64,000 bases of DNA from PSRF01 sp036506775 (GCA_036506775.1 DASXRE010000287.1:1-64000), one strand, 5' to 3'. Positions 1 to 8,887 are shown, numbered from the stretch's first letter. The notes: a model not told the origin generated them from the letters alone. Numbers and translations: made by a program.

Positions 1-2031
1 AACGAGCACTGGTGGCCCTGGAACGGACGGCCGCAATACGGCTGGAAAGAAGGCATGGACCAACAGCGCAGCGATCGAAACGCGTTGTTCGCGATGGCCG
101 AGAAAGGCGTGCCGGTTCGCGAGCGGATCTTTGGCGAAGGACATTACTTGAGGCCGCAGTTCATCCAGCCGTATCGCTGTCAGAACGTGCTGATCGAGGG
201 CGTGACGATCCAAAACTCGCCGATGTGGGAGATTCATCCGGTGCTCTGCCGGAACGTGATCGTGCAGAAAGTGAAGATCAGCAGTCATGGGCCAAACAAC
301 GACGGCTGCGATCCCGAATCCTGCTCCGACGTGCTGATAAAGGAGTGCGAGTTTGATACCGGCGACGATTGCATTGCCATCAAATCAGGCCGCAACGCTG
401 ACGGCCGGCGGCTGAACGCGCCAACTGAGAACATCATCGTGCAGGGATGCGTGATGAAAGACGGTCACGGCGGCATCACGATTGGCAGCGAGATAAGCGG
501 CGGCGTGCGGAATCTGTTTGCGGAAAACTGCCGCCTTGATAGTCCACAGCTCGATCACGCGTTGCGCGTGAAGAACAACGCGATGCGTGGCGGGCTGTTG
601 GAACATCTCCACTTTCGTAACATCGAAGTCGGCCAGGTGGCTCACGCGGTGATCACGATCGATTTCAATTACGAGGAAGGCGCTAAAGGCTCGTTCACAC
701 CGGTCGTGCGTGACTACACCGTCGAGAATCTTCGCAGCGGCAAGAGCAAACACGCCCTCGATATTCAGGGTCTGCCGGCCGCGCCGATCACAAATGTGCG
801 TCTGACCAACTGCACCTTCAACAACGTCGCCGAAGGAAACATCGTCAAGAACGTTAAAGACGCGATCCTCGACAACGTTAAGATCAACGGCCGCTCCGTT
901 GATCAGAAGTCAGTTGCCGAACAGGCGGCGGCCACAGCCATGACCGCCCTGTGGCGCGACGCCGGAAAAAACGAATCAGGCTATCCAGCCAAGTGGACCT
1001 ACGATCACGGCCTCGTTCTGAAAGGTATCGAAAACGTCTGGCGCAGCACTGGCGACAGGCACTACTTCGAGTTCATTCAGCGCCAGATGGACCACTTCAT
1101 CACTGACGACGGGTCGATCCGCACCTATTCACTCGACGAGTACAACATCGACAACATTCTTCCCGGCCGCGTGCTTCTGCTCCTTCACAAAACCACCAGC
1201 CAGGAAAAATACAAGAAAACAGCCGCGCTCTTACGCGAACAGCTCAAAACTCATCCACGCACGTCTGAAGGCGGCTTCTGGCACAAGAAGATCTATCCCT
1301 CGCAGATGTGGCTCGATGGACTCTACATGGGCGAACCGTTCTACGCCGAGTACGCCGCCACTTTTCACGAAGACTCAGCGTTCGACGATATCGCGAAGCA
1401 GTTCATTCTTATGGAGCGCCACTCGCGGGACGAGAAGACCGGACTGCTTTATCACGGTTGGGATGAATCAAGAAAACAGCGTTGGGCCAACCCGGCGACC
1501 GGACGCTCAGCGAACTTCTGGGCTCGCGCAGTTGGCTGGTATGCGATGGCGCTCGTCGACGTACTCGACTACTTCCCCAAAAACCATCCGCAACGAGCTG
1601 AGCTGATCGCCATTCTTAATCGTCTCGCCCGCGCAGTCGCTAAATATCAGGAGCCGAACTCCGGACTCTGGTATCAAGTGCTAGATAAGGGCAGCGCGAA
1701 AGGAAACTACTTCGAGGCGTCCGCGTCGTGCATGTTCGTCTACGCGCTAGCGAAAGGCGTGCGCAACGGCTATCTCCCGTCTACGTACCTGCGCGTTGCG
1801 GAGAATGGTTATCGAGGGATCAGCAAACAATTCCTGAAAACAGATGCAAACGGCCAGCTCAATCTCGAAGGCACGGTGAGCGTTGGCGGCCTGGGTGGAA
1901 ACCCGTATCGCGATGGCAGCTACGAGTACTACCTCAGCGAAAAAGTAGTCACTAACGATCCGAAAGGCATTGGCGCGCTGCTGCTCGCCGCGACTGAGAT
2001 GGAGAAGCAGAAGTTGACCAGTCTGAATTGA
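1..2031 (+). CDS. GH28 polygalacturonase fused to GH105 unsaturated rhamnogalacturonyl hydrolase (5' partial)
   Basis: The frame is open to the left edge, so the true start and any secretion signal lie outside the window; the residues before the first internal Met (NEHWWPW, GWKEGM) already look like the family. About the first 300 residues form a GH28 beta-helix: GPNNDGCDPE, DTGDDCIAI, DGHGGI and HALRVK supply the catalytic aspartates, the GHG histidine and the Arg-x-Lys substrate patch. The last 350 or so residues are a GH105 barrel with MWLDGLYMGEPF (catalytic Asp), YHGWDES and WARAVGWYAMAL. GH28 enzymes hydrolyse galacturonan; GH105 enzymes remove the unsaturated uronyl residue left by pectin lyases. 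One chain would thus finish pectin fragments and feed the KDG genes downstream. Family assignment is strong; exact substrates are inferred. Confidence 0.93.
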   Translation, partial: NEHWWPWNGRPQYGWKEGMDQQRSDRNALFAMAEKGVPVRERIFGEGHYLRPQFIQPYRCQNVLIEGVTIQNSPMWEIHPVLCRNVIVQKVKISSHGPNNDGCDPESCSDVLIKECEFDTGDDCIAIKSGRNADGRRLNAPTENIIVQGCVMKDGHGGITIGSEISGGVRNLFAENCRLDSPQLDHALRVKNNAMRGGLLEHLHFRNIEVGQVAHAVITIDFNYEEGAKGSFTPVVRDYTVENLRSGKSKHALDIQGLPAAPITNVRLTNCTFNNVAEGNIVKNVKDAILDNVKINGRSVDQKSVAEQAAATAMTALWRDAGKNESGYPAKWTYDHGLVLKGIENVWRSTGDRHYFEFIQRQMDHFITDDGSIRTYSLDEYNIDNILPGRVLLLLHKTTSQEKYKKTAALLREQLKTHPRTSEGGFWHKKIYPSQMWLDGLYMGEPFYAEYAATFHEDSAFDDIAKQFILMERHSRDEKTGLLYHGWDESRKQRWANPATGRSANFWARAVGWYAMALVDVLDYFPKNHPQRAELIAILNRLARAVAKYQEPNSGLWYQVLDKGSAKGNYFEASASCMFVYALAKGVRNGYLPSTYLRVAENGYRGISKQFLKTDANGQLNLEGTVSVGGLGGNPYRDGSYEYYLSEKVVTNDPKGIGALLLAATEMEKQKLTSLN

Positions 2032-2109
2032 GCGCCTCCTTGGAGTGCGCCGACTCGTCGGCGCTTTGGCCAAAGCGGTGACAAGTCCCCGCACTCCAAA
2101 GAGGCGCCC
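2032..2109. repeat. Dispersed palindrome, family A, copy 1
   Basis: An imperfect palindrome centred on CTTTGGCCAAAG, flanked by GGAGTGC-type arms and closed by GCGCCTCCT on the left and AGGCGCCC on the right. The left arm is the type with a nested GCCGACTCGTCGGC hairpin and the right arm is the GGTGACAAGTCCCC type. It fills most of the gap between the GH28-GH105 stop and the GntR gene. Other copies: 25840-25913, 31871-31914 (half), 44739-44812, 45644-45747 and 62313-62389. Confidence 0.9.
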
Positions 2110-2174
2110 ATTCCGGAGAAGCAAACGGCTCGTACAACAGGCAAGAAAAAGGTAAGCTAAACAAGCAAGAAACA

Positions 2175-2906
2175 ATGGGCGAATCAAACGCAAACATCTT
2201 CAAGGCTATCGACGCCGAACGGCGCGGCACCAGTTTCGAAGAAGTCGTCACGCAACTTCGGGAGATGATTCACCGCGGTGAACTGCGCCCAGGTGATCGA
2301 CTGCCGCCCGAACGAGACCTCGCGAAGCAACTCGGTGTTAGCCGTCCGACTCTGCGCGCGGGCATCAGTTCCCTTGCCGCAGTCGGCGTGTTGCAGCCAC
2401 GTCGTGGCGCGGGCACGTTTGTGGTTGAAGCCGAAGGTCCACCGGCGCTCGACAGCAGTGCGCTGCGTTTGATGGCGTCGTTGCAACGCTTCACGCCAGC
2501 GGAGATGTTTGAAGCGCGGCGTTCGTTGGAGATGGCCATCGCGGCGTTAGCCGCGGAGCGGGCGACGGGCGAACAGATGGCTGAGATGTCGGAAGAGATT
2601 ACCGGCATGTTTGCTTCGCTTGATGAGCCGGAACAGTTTCTCGTTCACGACATGCGCTTTCACCAGACGGTTGCGGCTGCTTCGGGAAACAGAATCCTCA
2701 CCGCGCTGATGAACATGGTTGCGACGATTCTTTTCGAAGTGCGAAGCAAGACGGTGAAGCGTGCGCGAGATTTGAAGGAATCCGCCGAGATGCACCGCGC
2801 GATCTACCGCGCTATTCGCGATCGCAATCCGGCCGCCGCGCGTGACGCGATGCGCGACCATCTGATGCTCGCCCAGAAAGCCCAGGAACAAGAAGAAGAA
2901 GTTTGA
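2175..2906 (+). CDS. FadR-subfamily GntR transcriptional regulator
   Basis: 243 residues. Residues about 10-80 are the GntR winged helix (LRPGDRLPPERDLAKQLGVSRPTLR, then the wing RRGAGTFV). Residues about 100-235 are an FCD ligand domain with the metal-site pattern of an Asp-x3-His (DMRFH) followed by two later histidines (MHRAI, MRDHL). FCD regulators usually sense small carboxylic acids; those next to pectin genes (ExuR, UxuR, KdgR-like) sense uronates or KDG. It sits between two glycosidase genes and its stop overlaps the GH43 start by four bases. Two TGGT-N3-ACCA operators at 8890-8900 and 8974-8984 match the FadR-type consensus. I infer that it controls the uronate genes of this cluster; the ligand is not determined. 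Confidence 0.92.
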   Translation: MGESNANIFKAIDAERRGTSFEEVVTQLREMIHRGELRPGDRLPPERDLAKQLGVSRPTLRAGISSLAAVGVLQPRRGAGTFVVEAEGPPALDSSALRLMASLQRFTPAEMFEARRSLEMAIAALAAERATGEQMAEMSEEITGMFASLDEPEQFLVHDMRFHQTVAAASGNRILTALMNMVATILFEVRSKTVKRARDLKESAEMHRAIYRAIRDRNPAAARDAMRDHLMLAQKAQEQEEEV

Positions 2907-4525
2907 AGCCACAAATAAGCACAAAAGGCACAACGGCCTTGGCGATTGTGGTTGTGCTCCTTGTCTTGTTTGTGCTTCCTGTGCCTCTTTGTGGTTTAGG
3001 TTCTGACCGGACTTATACCAACCCGATTGTTTACGCCGACTACTCGGACCCGGACGTAATCCGCGTCGGCGACGACTTCTATCTCACCGCTTCGAGTTTC
3101 AACTGCATTCCCGGACTACCGATTCTTCATTCGCGCGACCTGGTGAACTGGAAGATCATCGGCCATGCGCTCCAACAACAACCTCCGGCCGACGTCTTTG
3201 CACGGCCGCAACACGGCAACGGAGTGTGGGCGCCAGCGATCCGTTTTCGTAACGGCTACTTCTACATCTTTTACGGCGATCCCGACTTCGGCATCTACAT
3301 GGTCAAGGCACGCAACGCCGCTGGTCCATGGTCAACGCCTTTATTAATCAAATCTGCCAAAGGATGGATCGATCCCTGTCCGTTCTGGGACGATGACGGC
3401 AACGCGTACCTCGTTCATGCGTGGGCCAACAGCCGCTCCGGCATCAAAAGCATCCTGACGATAAACCGCATGAGCACTGACGGCACCCGCCTGCTGGACG
3501 AAGGCACGATGGCCTTCGACGGGCGACTTCATCATCCGACGATCGAAGGACCAAAGCTCTACAAGCGCAACGGCTATTATTACATCTTCGCACCCGCAGG
3601 CGGTGTGACTGAGGGTTGGCAGACGGTGCTGCGTGCGAAAAACATTTACGGTCCTTACGAAGACCGGGTCGTGATGGACCGTGGCCGCACGGAAGTCAAT
3701 GGACCGCATCAGGGCGGCTGGGTCGAACTCAACTCAGGCGAGTCGTGGTTTGTTCACTTTCAGGATCGCGGCGCCTACGGCCGCATCGTGCATCTGCAAC
3801 CGATGAATTGGCGCGACGATTGGCCGGTGATTGGCGCCGATCCTGATGGTGACGGAAAAGGCGAACCCGTTGCGACCCATCGCAAGCCGAACGTCGGGCG
3901 TGACTACGCCGTTCAGTCGCTGCAAGCGAGCGACGAGTTTTCCGGCGTCAGACTTGGCCTGCAGTGGCAATGGCACGCGAATCCGCTCGATGAATGGCTG
4001 TCGTTATCGAGGCCAGGATGGCTCAGCTTGTCGGCGATGCCGTGGCCCGGCGAAGGGCGCACTTTGTGGACCGTTCCAAACTTGTTGCTCCAGAAACTAC
4101 CAGCGCGCGAGTTCACCGTGACGACCCGCGTCGATGCAACGAGTTTGCGAGAAGGCGAACGCAGTGGTTTGGTGATGATGGGCCGCGACTACTCGTACAT
4201 CGCGGTCGTGAGAACTGCAACCGGCGTGCGTCTCGTTCGTGTAACGTGTCTCGACGCCGCCAAAGCCAGCTCGGAAAGAGAGGATGCCGCCGTTGAGATC
4301 CAGACGCCATCCGTGTATCTCCGTCTTTCCGTGGTTGATGACGCGGTGTGTGAGTTCAGCTTTGGTCGAGACGGAAAGAGGTTTGAGTCGTCAGGAAAGG
4401 AATTTAAAGCAAAACCAGGAGTCTGGATCGGAGCCAAAGTCGGACTCTTCGCACTTGGTCCACCCGACGCCACCACCCACGGTCACGCCGACTACGACTG
4501 GTTTCGTTTTGAGCTGAAGCGCTAG
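2903..4525 (+). CDS. GH43 family glycosidase (beta-xylosidase/alpha-L-arabinofuranosidase type), exported
   Basis: 540 residues with a TTG start that overlaps the GntR stop. A five-bladed propeller starts at about residue 35: SDPDVI holds the catalytic base Asp, WIDPCPFWDDDG the pKa-modulating Asp and IEGPKLY the acid Glu. The C-terminal ~190 residues look like a beta-sandwich, as in xylosidase-type GH43 enzymes. It would trim arabinose or xylose side chains from pectin or hemicellulose outside the cytoplasm. The N-terminus is odd: the hydrophobic signal segment (ALAIVVVLLVLFVLPVPLCG) is encoded entirely inside a family C palindrome at 2908-2998, so the secretion signal appears to come from a repeat. 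The stop shares the bases CTAG with the convergent aldolase gene. Confidence 0.92.
   Translation: MKPQISTKGTTALAIVVVLLVLFVLPVPLCGLGSDRTYTNPIVYADYSDPDVIRVGDDFYLTASSFNCIPGLPILHSRDLVNWKIIGHALQQQPPADVFARPQHGNGVWAPAIRFRNGYFYIFYGDPDFGIYMVKARNAAGPWSTPLLIKSAKGWIDPCPFWDDDGNAYLVHAWANSRSGIKSILTINRMSTDGTRLLDEGTMAFDGRLHHPTIEGPKLYKRNGYYYIFAPAGGVTEGWQTVLRAKNIYGPYEDRVVMDRGRTEVNGPHQGGWVELNSGESWFVHFQDRGAYGRIVHLQPMNWRDDWPVIGADPDGDGKGEPVATHRKPNVGRDYAVQSLQASDEFSGVRLGLQWQWHANPLDEWLSLSRPGWLSLSAMPWPGEGRTLWTVPNLLLQKLPAREFTVTTRVDATSLREGERSGLVMMGRDYSYIAVVRTATGVRLVRVTCLDAAKASSEREDAAVEIQTPSVYLRLSVVDDAVCEFSFGRDGKRFESSGKEFKAKPGVWIGAKVGLFALGPPDATTHGHADYDWFRFELKR
2908..2998. repeat. Dispersed palindrome, family C, copy 1 (inside the GH43 gene)
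   Basis: The left arm CCACAAATAAGCACAAAAGG and the right arm TGTGCCTCTTTGTGG are inverted, with degenerate inner parts (GGCACAACGG, TTGTGCTTCC). It matches the copy at 24297-24366. It is translated here as residues 3-33 of the GH43 protein. Confidence 0.75.
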
Positions 4526-5172
4526 CTGGCACGGGCCTCGCGCACGATCTGCACAAATTCACGCGCACGCTCGGTAATTACGTGCTGCTGACCTTCGCGA
4601 AGCGCCTTGAGATCCACCAGATCCGCTCCCACACCAAGTGCACTCGCACCTGCTTTAATGAAATCCGCAGCCGTCTTCAGTGACACGCCTCCGGTCGGCA
4701 CGAGTTCAATCTGCGGCAACGGCGCCTTCAACGCCTTGATGTAACTCGCGCCGCCCATCGCGCCCGCTGGGAACACCTTTACAAAATCCGCGCCCGCCGA
4801 CCACGCCTGGACGACCTCGGTCGGCGTCAACGCACCCGGCATGACCGCCACGCCGTAACGTCGACAAACTGCAATCGTGTCGAGATCGAGTGACGGGCTA
4901 ACAATGAACTGCGCGCCCGCCAGAATACACGCACGCGCTGTTTCACCGTCGAGCACCGTGCCGGCGCCGACCAACGCGTCAGCACCATAACGCTGCGAAA
5001 CCTCTTCGATCACGCCAACCGCGCCCGGCACCGTCATCGTAATCTCCAGCAACGAAACGCCGCCTTCCCGTATCGCGTCGATCGCCTTCATCGCCTCGGC
5101 GGCAGACTGGGCGCGCACCACCGGAATGATTCCGATATCACGAATAGTTTGAATCACCTGAGCTTTGTTCAT
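4522..5172 (-). CDS. eda: 2-keto-3-deoxy-6-phosphogluconate (KDPG) aldolase
   Basis: 216 residues, the normal length for the class I KDPG/KHG aldolase. Family signatures are IIPVVRA near the start, LEITMTVPGA (the catalytic Glu strand), VGAGTVLDGETA and DFVKVFPAGAMGG, whose lysine forms the Schiff base. It splits KDPG to pyruvate and glyceraldehyde-3-phosphate, the last step of hexuronate breakdown, in the cytoplasm. It lies six bases downstream of the PfkB kinase on the same strand, so the kinase product passes to it directly. The start ATG follows a weak ribosome site; no alternative start is needed. Confidence 0.95.
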   Translation of the reverse strand: MNKAQVIQTIRDIGIIPVVRAQSAAEAMKAIDAIREGGVSLLEITMTVPGAVGVIEEVSQRYGADALVGAGTVLDGETARACILAGAQFIVSPSLDLDTIAVCRRYGVAVMPGALTPTEVVQAWSAGADFVKVFPAGAMGGASYIKALKAPLPQIELVPTGGVSLKTAADFIKAGASALGVGADLVDLKALREGQQHVITERAREFVQIVREARAS

Positions 5173-5178
5173 CTCGAA

Positions 5179-6279
5179 TCAACGATCCACACGCGCGGTT
5201 CCGCGCTTCATCACTCGTTCCACTTCCGCGAGCGTCGCCATCGTGGTGTCACCGGGTGTCGTCATCGCCAACGCGCCGTGCGCGGCGCCGCACTCGACGG
5301 CCCATTGCAAACCCTTGCCTGCCAGCAAGCCGTAGATCAACCCGGAAGCAAAAGAATCTCCGCCGCCGACGCGGTCCAAGATCTCGAGGTCCTCACGGAC
5401 GGGTGCCTGATAGAGTTCGCCGCCGGAGTAACACACCGCGCCCCAATCGTTCACCGTCGCCGTCTTCGCATTGCGCAGCGTAGTGGCGACGATCTTGAAG
5501 TTGGGAAACTCAGTCACCGCCTTTTCGATCATGCGGCGAAAGTTTTTCACCTCGAGTTTTGAATGATGCTCGTCCAGCCCTTCGACTTCGAATCCGAGCG
5601 CCGCGGTGAAGTCTTCTTCGTTTCCGATCATCACATCCACGAGTGGCGCCAGTTCGCGATTAACCTCAACCGCTCTTTCTCTGCCACCGATCGAGCGCCA
5701 CAACGAGTCGCGATAATTCAGGTCATACGAAATGATCGTGCCGTGCTTCTTCGCCGCTTCCATCGCTTCGCGCGCAACCGCGGGCGTGGTCTCGGACAGC
5801 GCACAAAAAATCCCACCGGTGTGGAACCAGCGCGCACCTTCGTGTGCAAATATCTGTTCCCAATCGATCTCGCCGGGCTGCAACTGCGAGATCGCGGTGT
5901 GGCCACGGTCCGAACAACCCGCCGCAGCGCGTACACCGAAGCCACGCTCGGTGAAGTTCAGACCGTTGCGAACGGTGCGTCCCACGCCATCGAACTTCAC
6001 CCACTTTACATGCGACTGATCTACGCCGCCCTGATAAATCAGATCCTGGACCAGACGCCCGACCGCGTTATCGGCAAACGCCGTCACCACAGTCGCGTCA
6101 AGACCGAAACAACGCTTTAATCCACGCGCAACGTTGTATTCACCACCGCCTTCCCAAACCTGAAAACTCCGCGTCGTGTGAACGCGCCCATCACCCGGGT
6201 CGAGCCGCAACATCACTTCGCCAAGCGACACGATGTCCCAGCGACACTTCGCCTTGTCTTTAATGTTCAGATCAGTCAT
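5179..6279 (-). CDS. kdgK: PfkB-family sugar kinase, probable 2-keto-3-deoxygluconate kinase
   Basis: A ribokinase-fold enzyme of 366 residues. LGEVMLRLDPG and GGGEYNVARGL form the sugar site, and DRVGGGDSFASGLIYGLL is the anion hole with the catalytic Asp. The start at MTDLNIKD is chosen because the core fold begins soon after it and its ATG overlaps the transporter stop by eight bases, which suggests translational coupling; an upstream in-frame ATG at 6318 would add 13 residues inside the transporter gene. It would phosphorylate KDG to KDPG for the aldolase gene six bases downstream. The phosphoacceptor is inferred from context, since PfkB enzymes are hard to tell apart by sequence alone. 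Confidence 0.9.
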   Translation of the reverse strand: MTDLNIKDKAKCRWDIVSLGEVMLRLDPGDGRVHTTRSFQVWEGGGEYNVARGLKRCFGLDATVVTAFADNAVGRLVQDLIYQGGVDQSHVKWVKFDGVGRTVRNGLNFTERGFGVRAAAGCSDRGHTAISQLQPGEIDWEQIFAHEGARWFHTGGIFCALSETTPAVAREAMEAAKKHGTIISYDLNYRDSLWRSIGGRERAVEVNRELAPLVDVMIGNEEDFTAALGFEVEGLDEHHSKLEVKNFRRMIEKAVTEFPNFKIVATTLRNAKTATVNDWGAVCYSGGELYQAPVREDLEILDRVGGGDSFASGLIYGLLAGKGLQWAVECGAAHGALAMTTPGDTTMATLAEVERVMKRGTARVDR

Positions 6280-7834
6280 TGCGCCGTAACAAGAGACCGC
6301 CGATTGCACCGATGACAATACCGATGCCGCCAGCGATCATCATGTACTCAAACTGCACTCCACCGGAAACTCTCGCCGCTAGACTCACGCACCAACCCAC
6401 AAAGGAACCAAACACCAGACCGGCAAAACCAAAACCGATAAACAGACCCGCTGAAAACCTTCGCCCCGGCAGGCGCTCGACATCTTCCACCGGCGCGAGT
6501 TGCGGCGAAAGCAGATGGATGACAGCCAGAGCCAGCAAGTAAGTAGTGCCCGCAATGGTGAACACGATCGAGTAATTCTGGCCGGTACTCTCCAGAATGT
6601 AACCCGTGGCGACGGCCATCGTGGCGCCGCCGAGCGCGCCGGCCATGCCGCCGATGCCCACGACTGATCCGACCGCGCGGCGCGGAAACATGTCTGACGT
6701 CGTCGTGAACAGGTTACAGGACCAGCCCTGATGTGCGGCAGCCGCAAGTCCGATCAGCAGGGCCGCCACCCACAGGTTCTTCACGTTCGAAGCGAAGATG
6801 ATCGGTGTCACCGCGAGCGCGCAGATTAGCATCGCCGTCTTGCGCGCGCGATTGATGGTCCAGCCGCGCTTGATAAAAGTTGAAGAGAGCCAGCCGCCCC
6901 CGATGCTGCCGATGTCAGCGATCAGATAGATCACGATCAACGGCCCGGCACTGCCGGTCAAATCGAGTTTGTGATGCTCGCGGAAAAACGTGGGAATCCA
7001 GTAGAGATAAAACCACCACACCGGATCGGTAAGATACTTGCCAATCGCGAAAGCCGAAGTTTGCCGGTGCGGAATCAGTCGCACCCATGGAATTTTTTCG
7101 GCCGGCGGATCCGGCGGATCGCTCTGAATGTGGGCCAACTCAGCCGCGGAGACTTTCGCGTGTTTTTCCGGATGCCGGTAAGTTGGCAGCCAGAACAACA
7201 GCCACAGAAATCCGAAAACGCCGGTGAGAATAAACGCCCAGCGCCAGCCGAGGTGACCGGCAATCCACGGGACGCATAACGGTGCAACTATCGCTCCGAC
7301 ATTTGAGCCGGCGTTGAAGAGGCCCGTGGCAAACGCGCGTTCCTTCTTCGGAAACCATTCCGCAACAGTCTTGATCGCAGCCGGAAAGTTTCCGGCTTCG
7401 CCAAACCCCAACGCCGCACGCGCAACACCGAAACCCAAAGGCGTGCGCGCCAGAGCATGGGCCATCGCTGCCAGACTCCACCAGACAATCGCGAGCGCGT
7501 AGCCGACGCGCGTCCCAATGCGATCCATCAAGCGGCCGGCGAGTAACAGGCCAAACGCGTAAGCAGCATTGAAAGCGGCGACGATGTTGCCGTAGTCGAT
7601 TTCGGTCCAACCGATCTCGCTCTTCAGATCTTTTGCCAGCAGGCCGAGGACCTGGCGGTCAACATAGTTGACGGTGGTGGCAAAGAACAGCAGACCGCAG
7701 ATCACCCAGCGATAACGACCAACTCTCTCGCCTAATGTCTCCGCGCTAACAGCGGCAGCCGCGGGTGAAATGGTTGAGCTGTGCGTTGTTTTGGGGAGCG
7801 CGGGCGCATTCGCGATCTCGCCGGCATCGTTCAT
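6272..7834 (-). CDS. MFS transporter, hexuronate (ACS) type
   Basis: 520 residues with twelve predicted membrane helices in two halves around a central loop (KHAKVSAAELAHIQSDPP). NYVDRQVLG in helix 1 and GRLMDRIGTRVG in the loop between helices 2 and 3 are typical of the anion:cation symporter family that includes ExuT and GudP. It would import galacturonate or glucuronate with protons. The ATG at 7834 is preferred over the in-frame GTG at 7843 because AGGAG lies eight bases before the ATG but almost touches the GTG. It is first in a transporter-kinase-aldolase run with overlapping or near-overlapping genes. The substrate is inferred from family and context. Confidence 0.9.
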   Translation of the reverse strand: MNDAGEIANAPALPKTTHSSTISPAAAAVSAETLGERVGRYRWVICGLLFFATTVNYVDRQVLGLLAKDLKSEIGWTEIDYGNIVAAFNAAYAFGLLLAGRLMDRIGTRVGYALAIVWWSLAAMAHALARTPLGFGVARAALGFGEAGNFPAAIKTVAEWFPKKERAFATGLFNAGSNVGAIVAPLCVPWIAGHLGWRWAFILTGVFGFLWLLFWLPTYRHPEKHAKVSAAELAHIQSDPPDPPAEKIPWVRLIPHRQTSAFAIGKYLTDPVWWFYLYWIPTFFREHHKLDLTGSAGPLIVIYLIADIGSIGGGWLSSTFIKRGWTINRARKTAMLICALAVTPIIFASNVKNLWVAALLIGLAAAAHQGWSCNLFTTTSDMFPRRAVGSVVGIGGMAGALGGATMAVATGYILESTGQNYSIVFTIAGTTYLLALAVIHLLSPQLAPVEDVERLPGRRFSAGLFIGFGFAGLVFGSFVGWCVSLAARVSGGVQFEYMMIAGGIGIVIGAIGGLLLRRND

Positions 7835-7870
7835 CGTCTCCACTCCTTAACAGATCAGCTTAGTCTCTAT

Positions 7871-7902
7871 GTCTCTGTGGTTGCTCAAAAAACCACAGAG
7901 AC
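7871..7902. repeat. Dispersed palindrome, family B, copy 1
   Basis: Perfect 12-base arms GTCTCTGTGGTT and AACCACAGAGAC around an eight-base loop. It lies between the SDR stop and the transporter start, both minus strand. Related copies are at 11554-11613 and 26390-26442. The stem could also end transcription leaving the SDR. Confidence 0.85.
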
Positions 7903-7918
7903 ACCGAGGCACGGAGGT

Positions 7919-8695
7919 TTACTGGTTTACACCGCTCGCCAAAAAGCCGCCGTCAACGGCAAGGATCTCGCCAGTCACAAAACTGGCGGCATCGGAGGCC
8001 AGGAAGATCGCCGCGCCGGCGAGTTCGTCTACGTTGCCGAAGCGTTTCATCGGTGTGCGCAACAGAAACTCGCGGCCCCGTTCAGTTTCATCAAGCAGCT
8101 TTTGATTAAGCGCGGTGCGAAAGACGCCCGGCGCGATCGCATTCACACGCACGCCGCGGCTGGACCACTCGACAGCCAGCGACTTCGTCAGTGAACCGAC
8201 CGCAGCCTTACTCGCCGAATACGCCGCGACCTCGTGCAGCGCCACGAAGGTCGATAACGAAGCGATGTTGATAATGCTGCCCGACTCGCGTTCCAACATG
8301 TGCCGCCCAAACACCTGGCACGCGCGCAACGTTCCCGTCAGGTTTGTGTCGATGATCGCGTTCCAGTCGTCTTCGGCGAAGTCGATGGTAGGCGCGCGCT
8401 TGGTCCGGCCGGCGGAGTTAACAAGAATATCGACCTTGCCCAACTTGTCGATCGCTTCGCTCAGCACGCGCTCTAATGACGCGCGGTCAGAAACATCAGA
8501 CGGAACACGCAACGATCGACGCCCCAACTCCTCGATCTCGCTCGCGGCCGCTTCGACTTGTTCTTCGCGCCGGGAGGTCGGAATGACGTCGGCGCCGGCC
8601 TGCGCGAAACCGCGCGCGATGGCGCGTCCGATACCAGAAGTGCCGCCCACGACCACGGCTACTTTGCCACTCAGTTCTAGTGGAGAATAAGTCAT
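7919..8695 (-). CDS. Short-chain dehydrogenase/reductase (KduD/uronate-reductase-like)
   Basis: 258 residues, classical SDR. The Rossmann motif is GGTSGIGR, the NNAG-equivalent is NSAG, the catalytic Ser lies in NIASLST and the YxxxK is YSASK. The C-terminus ends AVDGGFLASG. The nearest relatives I can name from memory are 2-deoxy-D-gluconate or KDG 5-dehydrogenases and gluconate 5-dehydrogenases. In this cluster two roles fit: reduction of the DKI-derived diketouronate (KduD), or reduction of tagaturonate to altronate in place of UxaB. The divergent promoter region with GGT-N3-ACC sites links it to the NagB-like/uxaA pair. The family is certain; the substrate is open. Confidence 0.88.
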   Translation of the reverse strand: MTYSPLELSGKVAVVVGGTSGIGRAIARGFAQAGADVIPTSRREEQVEAAASEIEELGRRSLRVPSDVSDRASLERVLSEAIDKLGKVDILVNSAGRTKRAPTIDFAEDDWNAIIDTNLTGTLRACQVFGRHMLERESGSIINIASLSTFVALHEVAAYSASKAAVGSLTKSLAVEWSSRGVRVNAIAPGVFRTALNQKLLDETERGREFLLRTPMKRFGNVDELAGAAIFLASDAASFVTGEILAVDGGFLASGVNQ

Positions 8696-8795
8696 AAGTT
8701 CTATATTGTTCTGTTCTCGGACTAAAAAACCATTCGCAGATTACAGCTACTGCCCTGTGTGTAACCTGTGAATTGCGTTCAGCTCCGGTTTGGAA

Positions 8796-8806
8796 AGGTT
8801 AGACCA
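8796..8806. promoter_or_regulatory. Imperfect GntR/FadR-type operator
   Basis: AGGT-TAG-ACCA, one mismatch from TGGT-N3-ACCA. It lies 94 bases from the first perfect site and on the SDR side of the divergent region, so it could control the SDR gene. Confidence 0.4.
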
Positions 8807-8887
8807 CTTTTAGAAAGTGCGGATACTGTGTAACACCCTGAGTCACCTAGCGTCAAGCACAAAAAGTCGCGTACTGATCTACGATTA

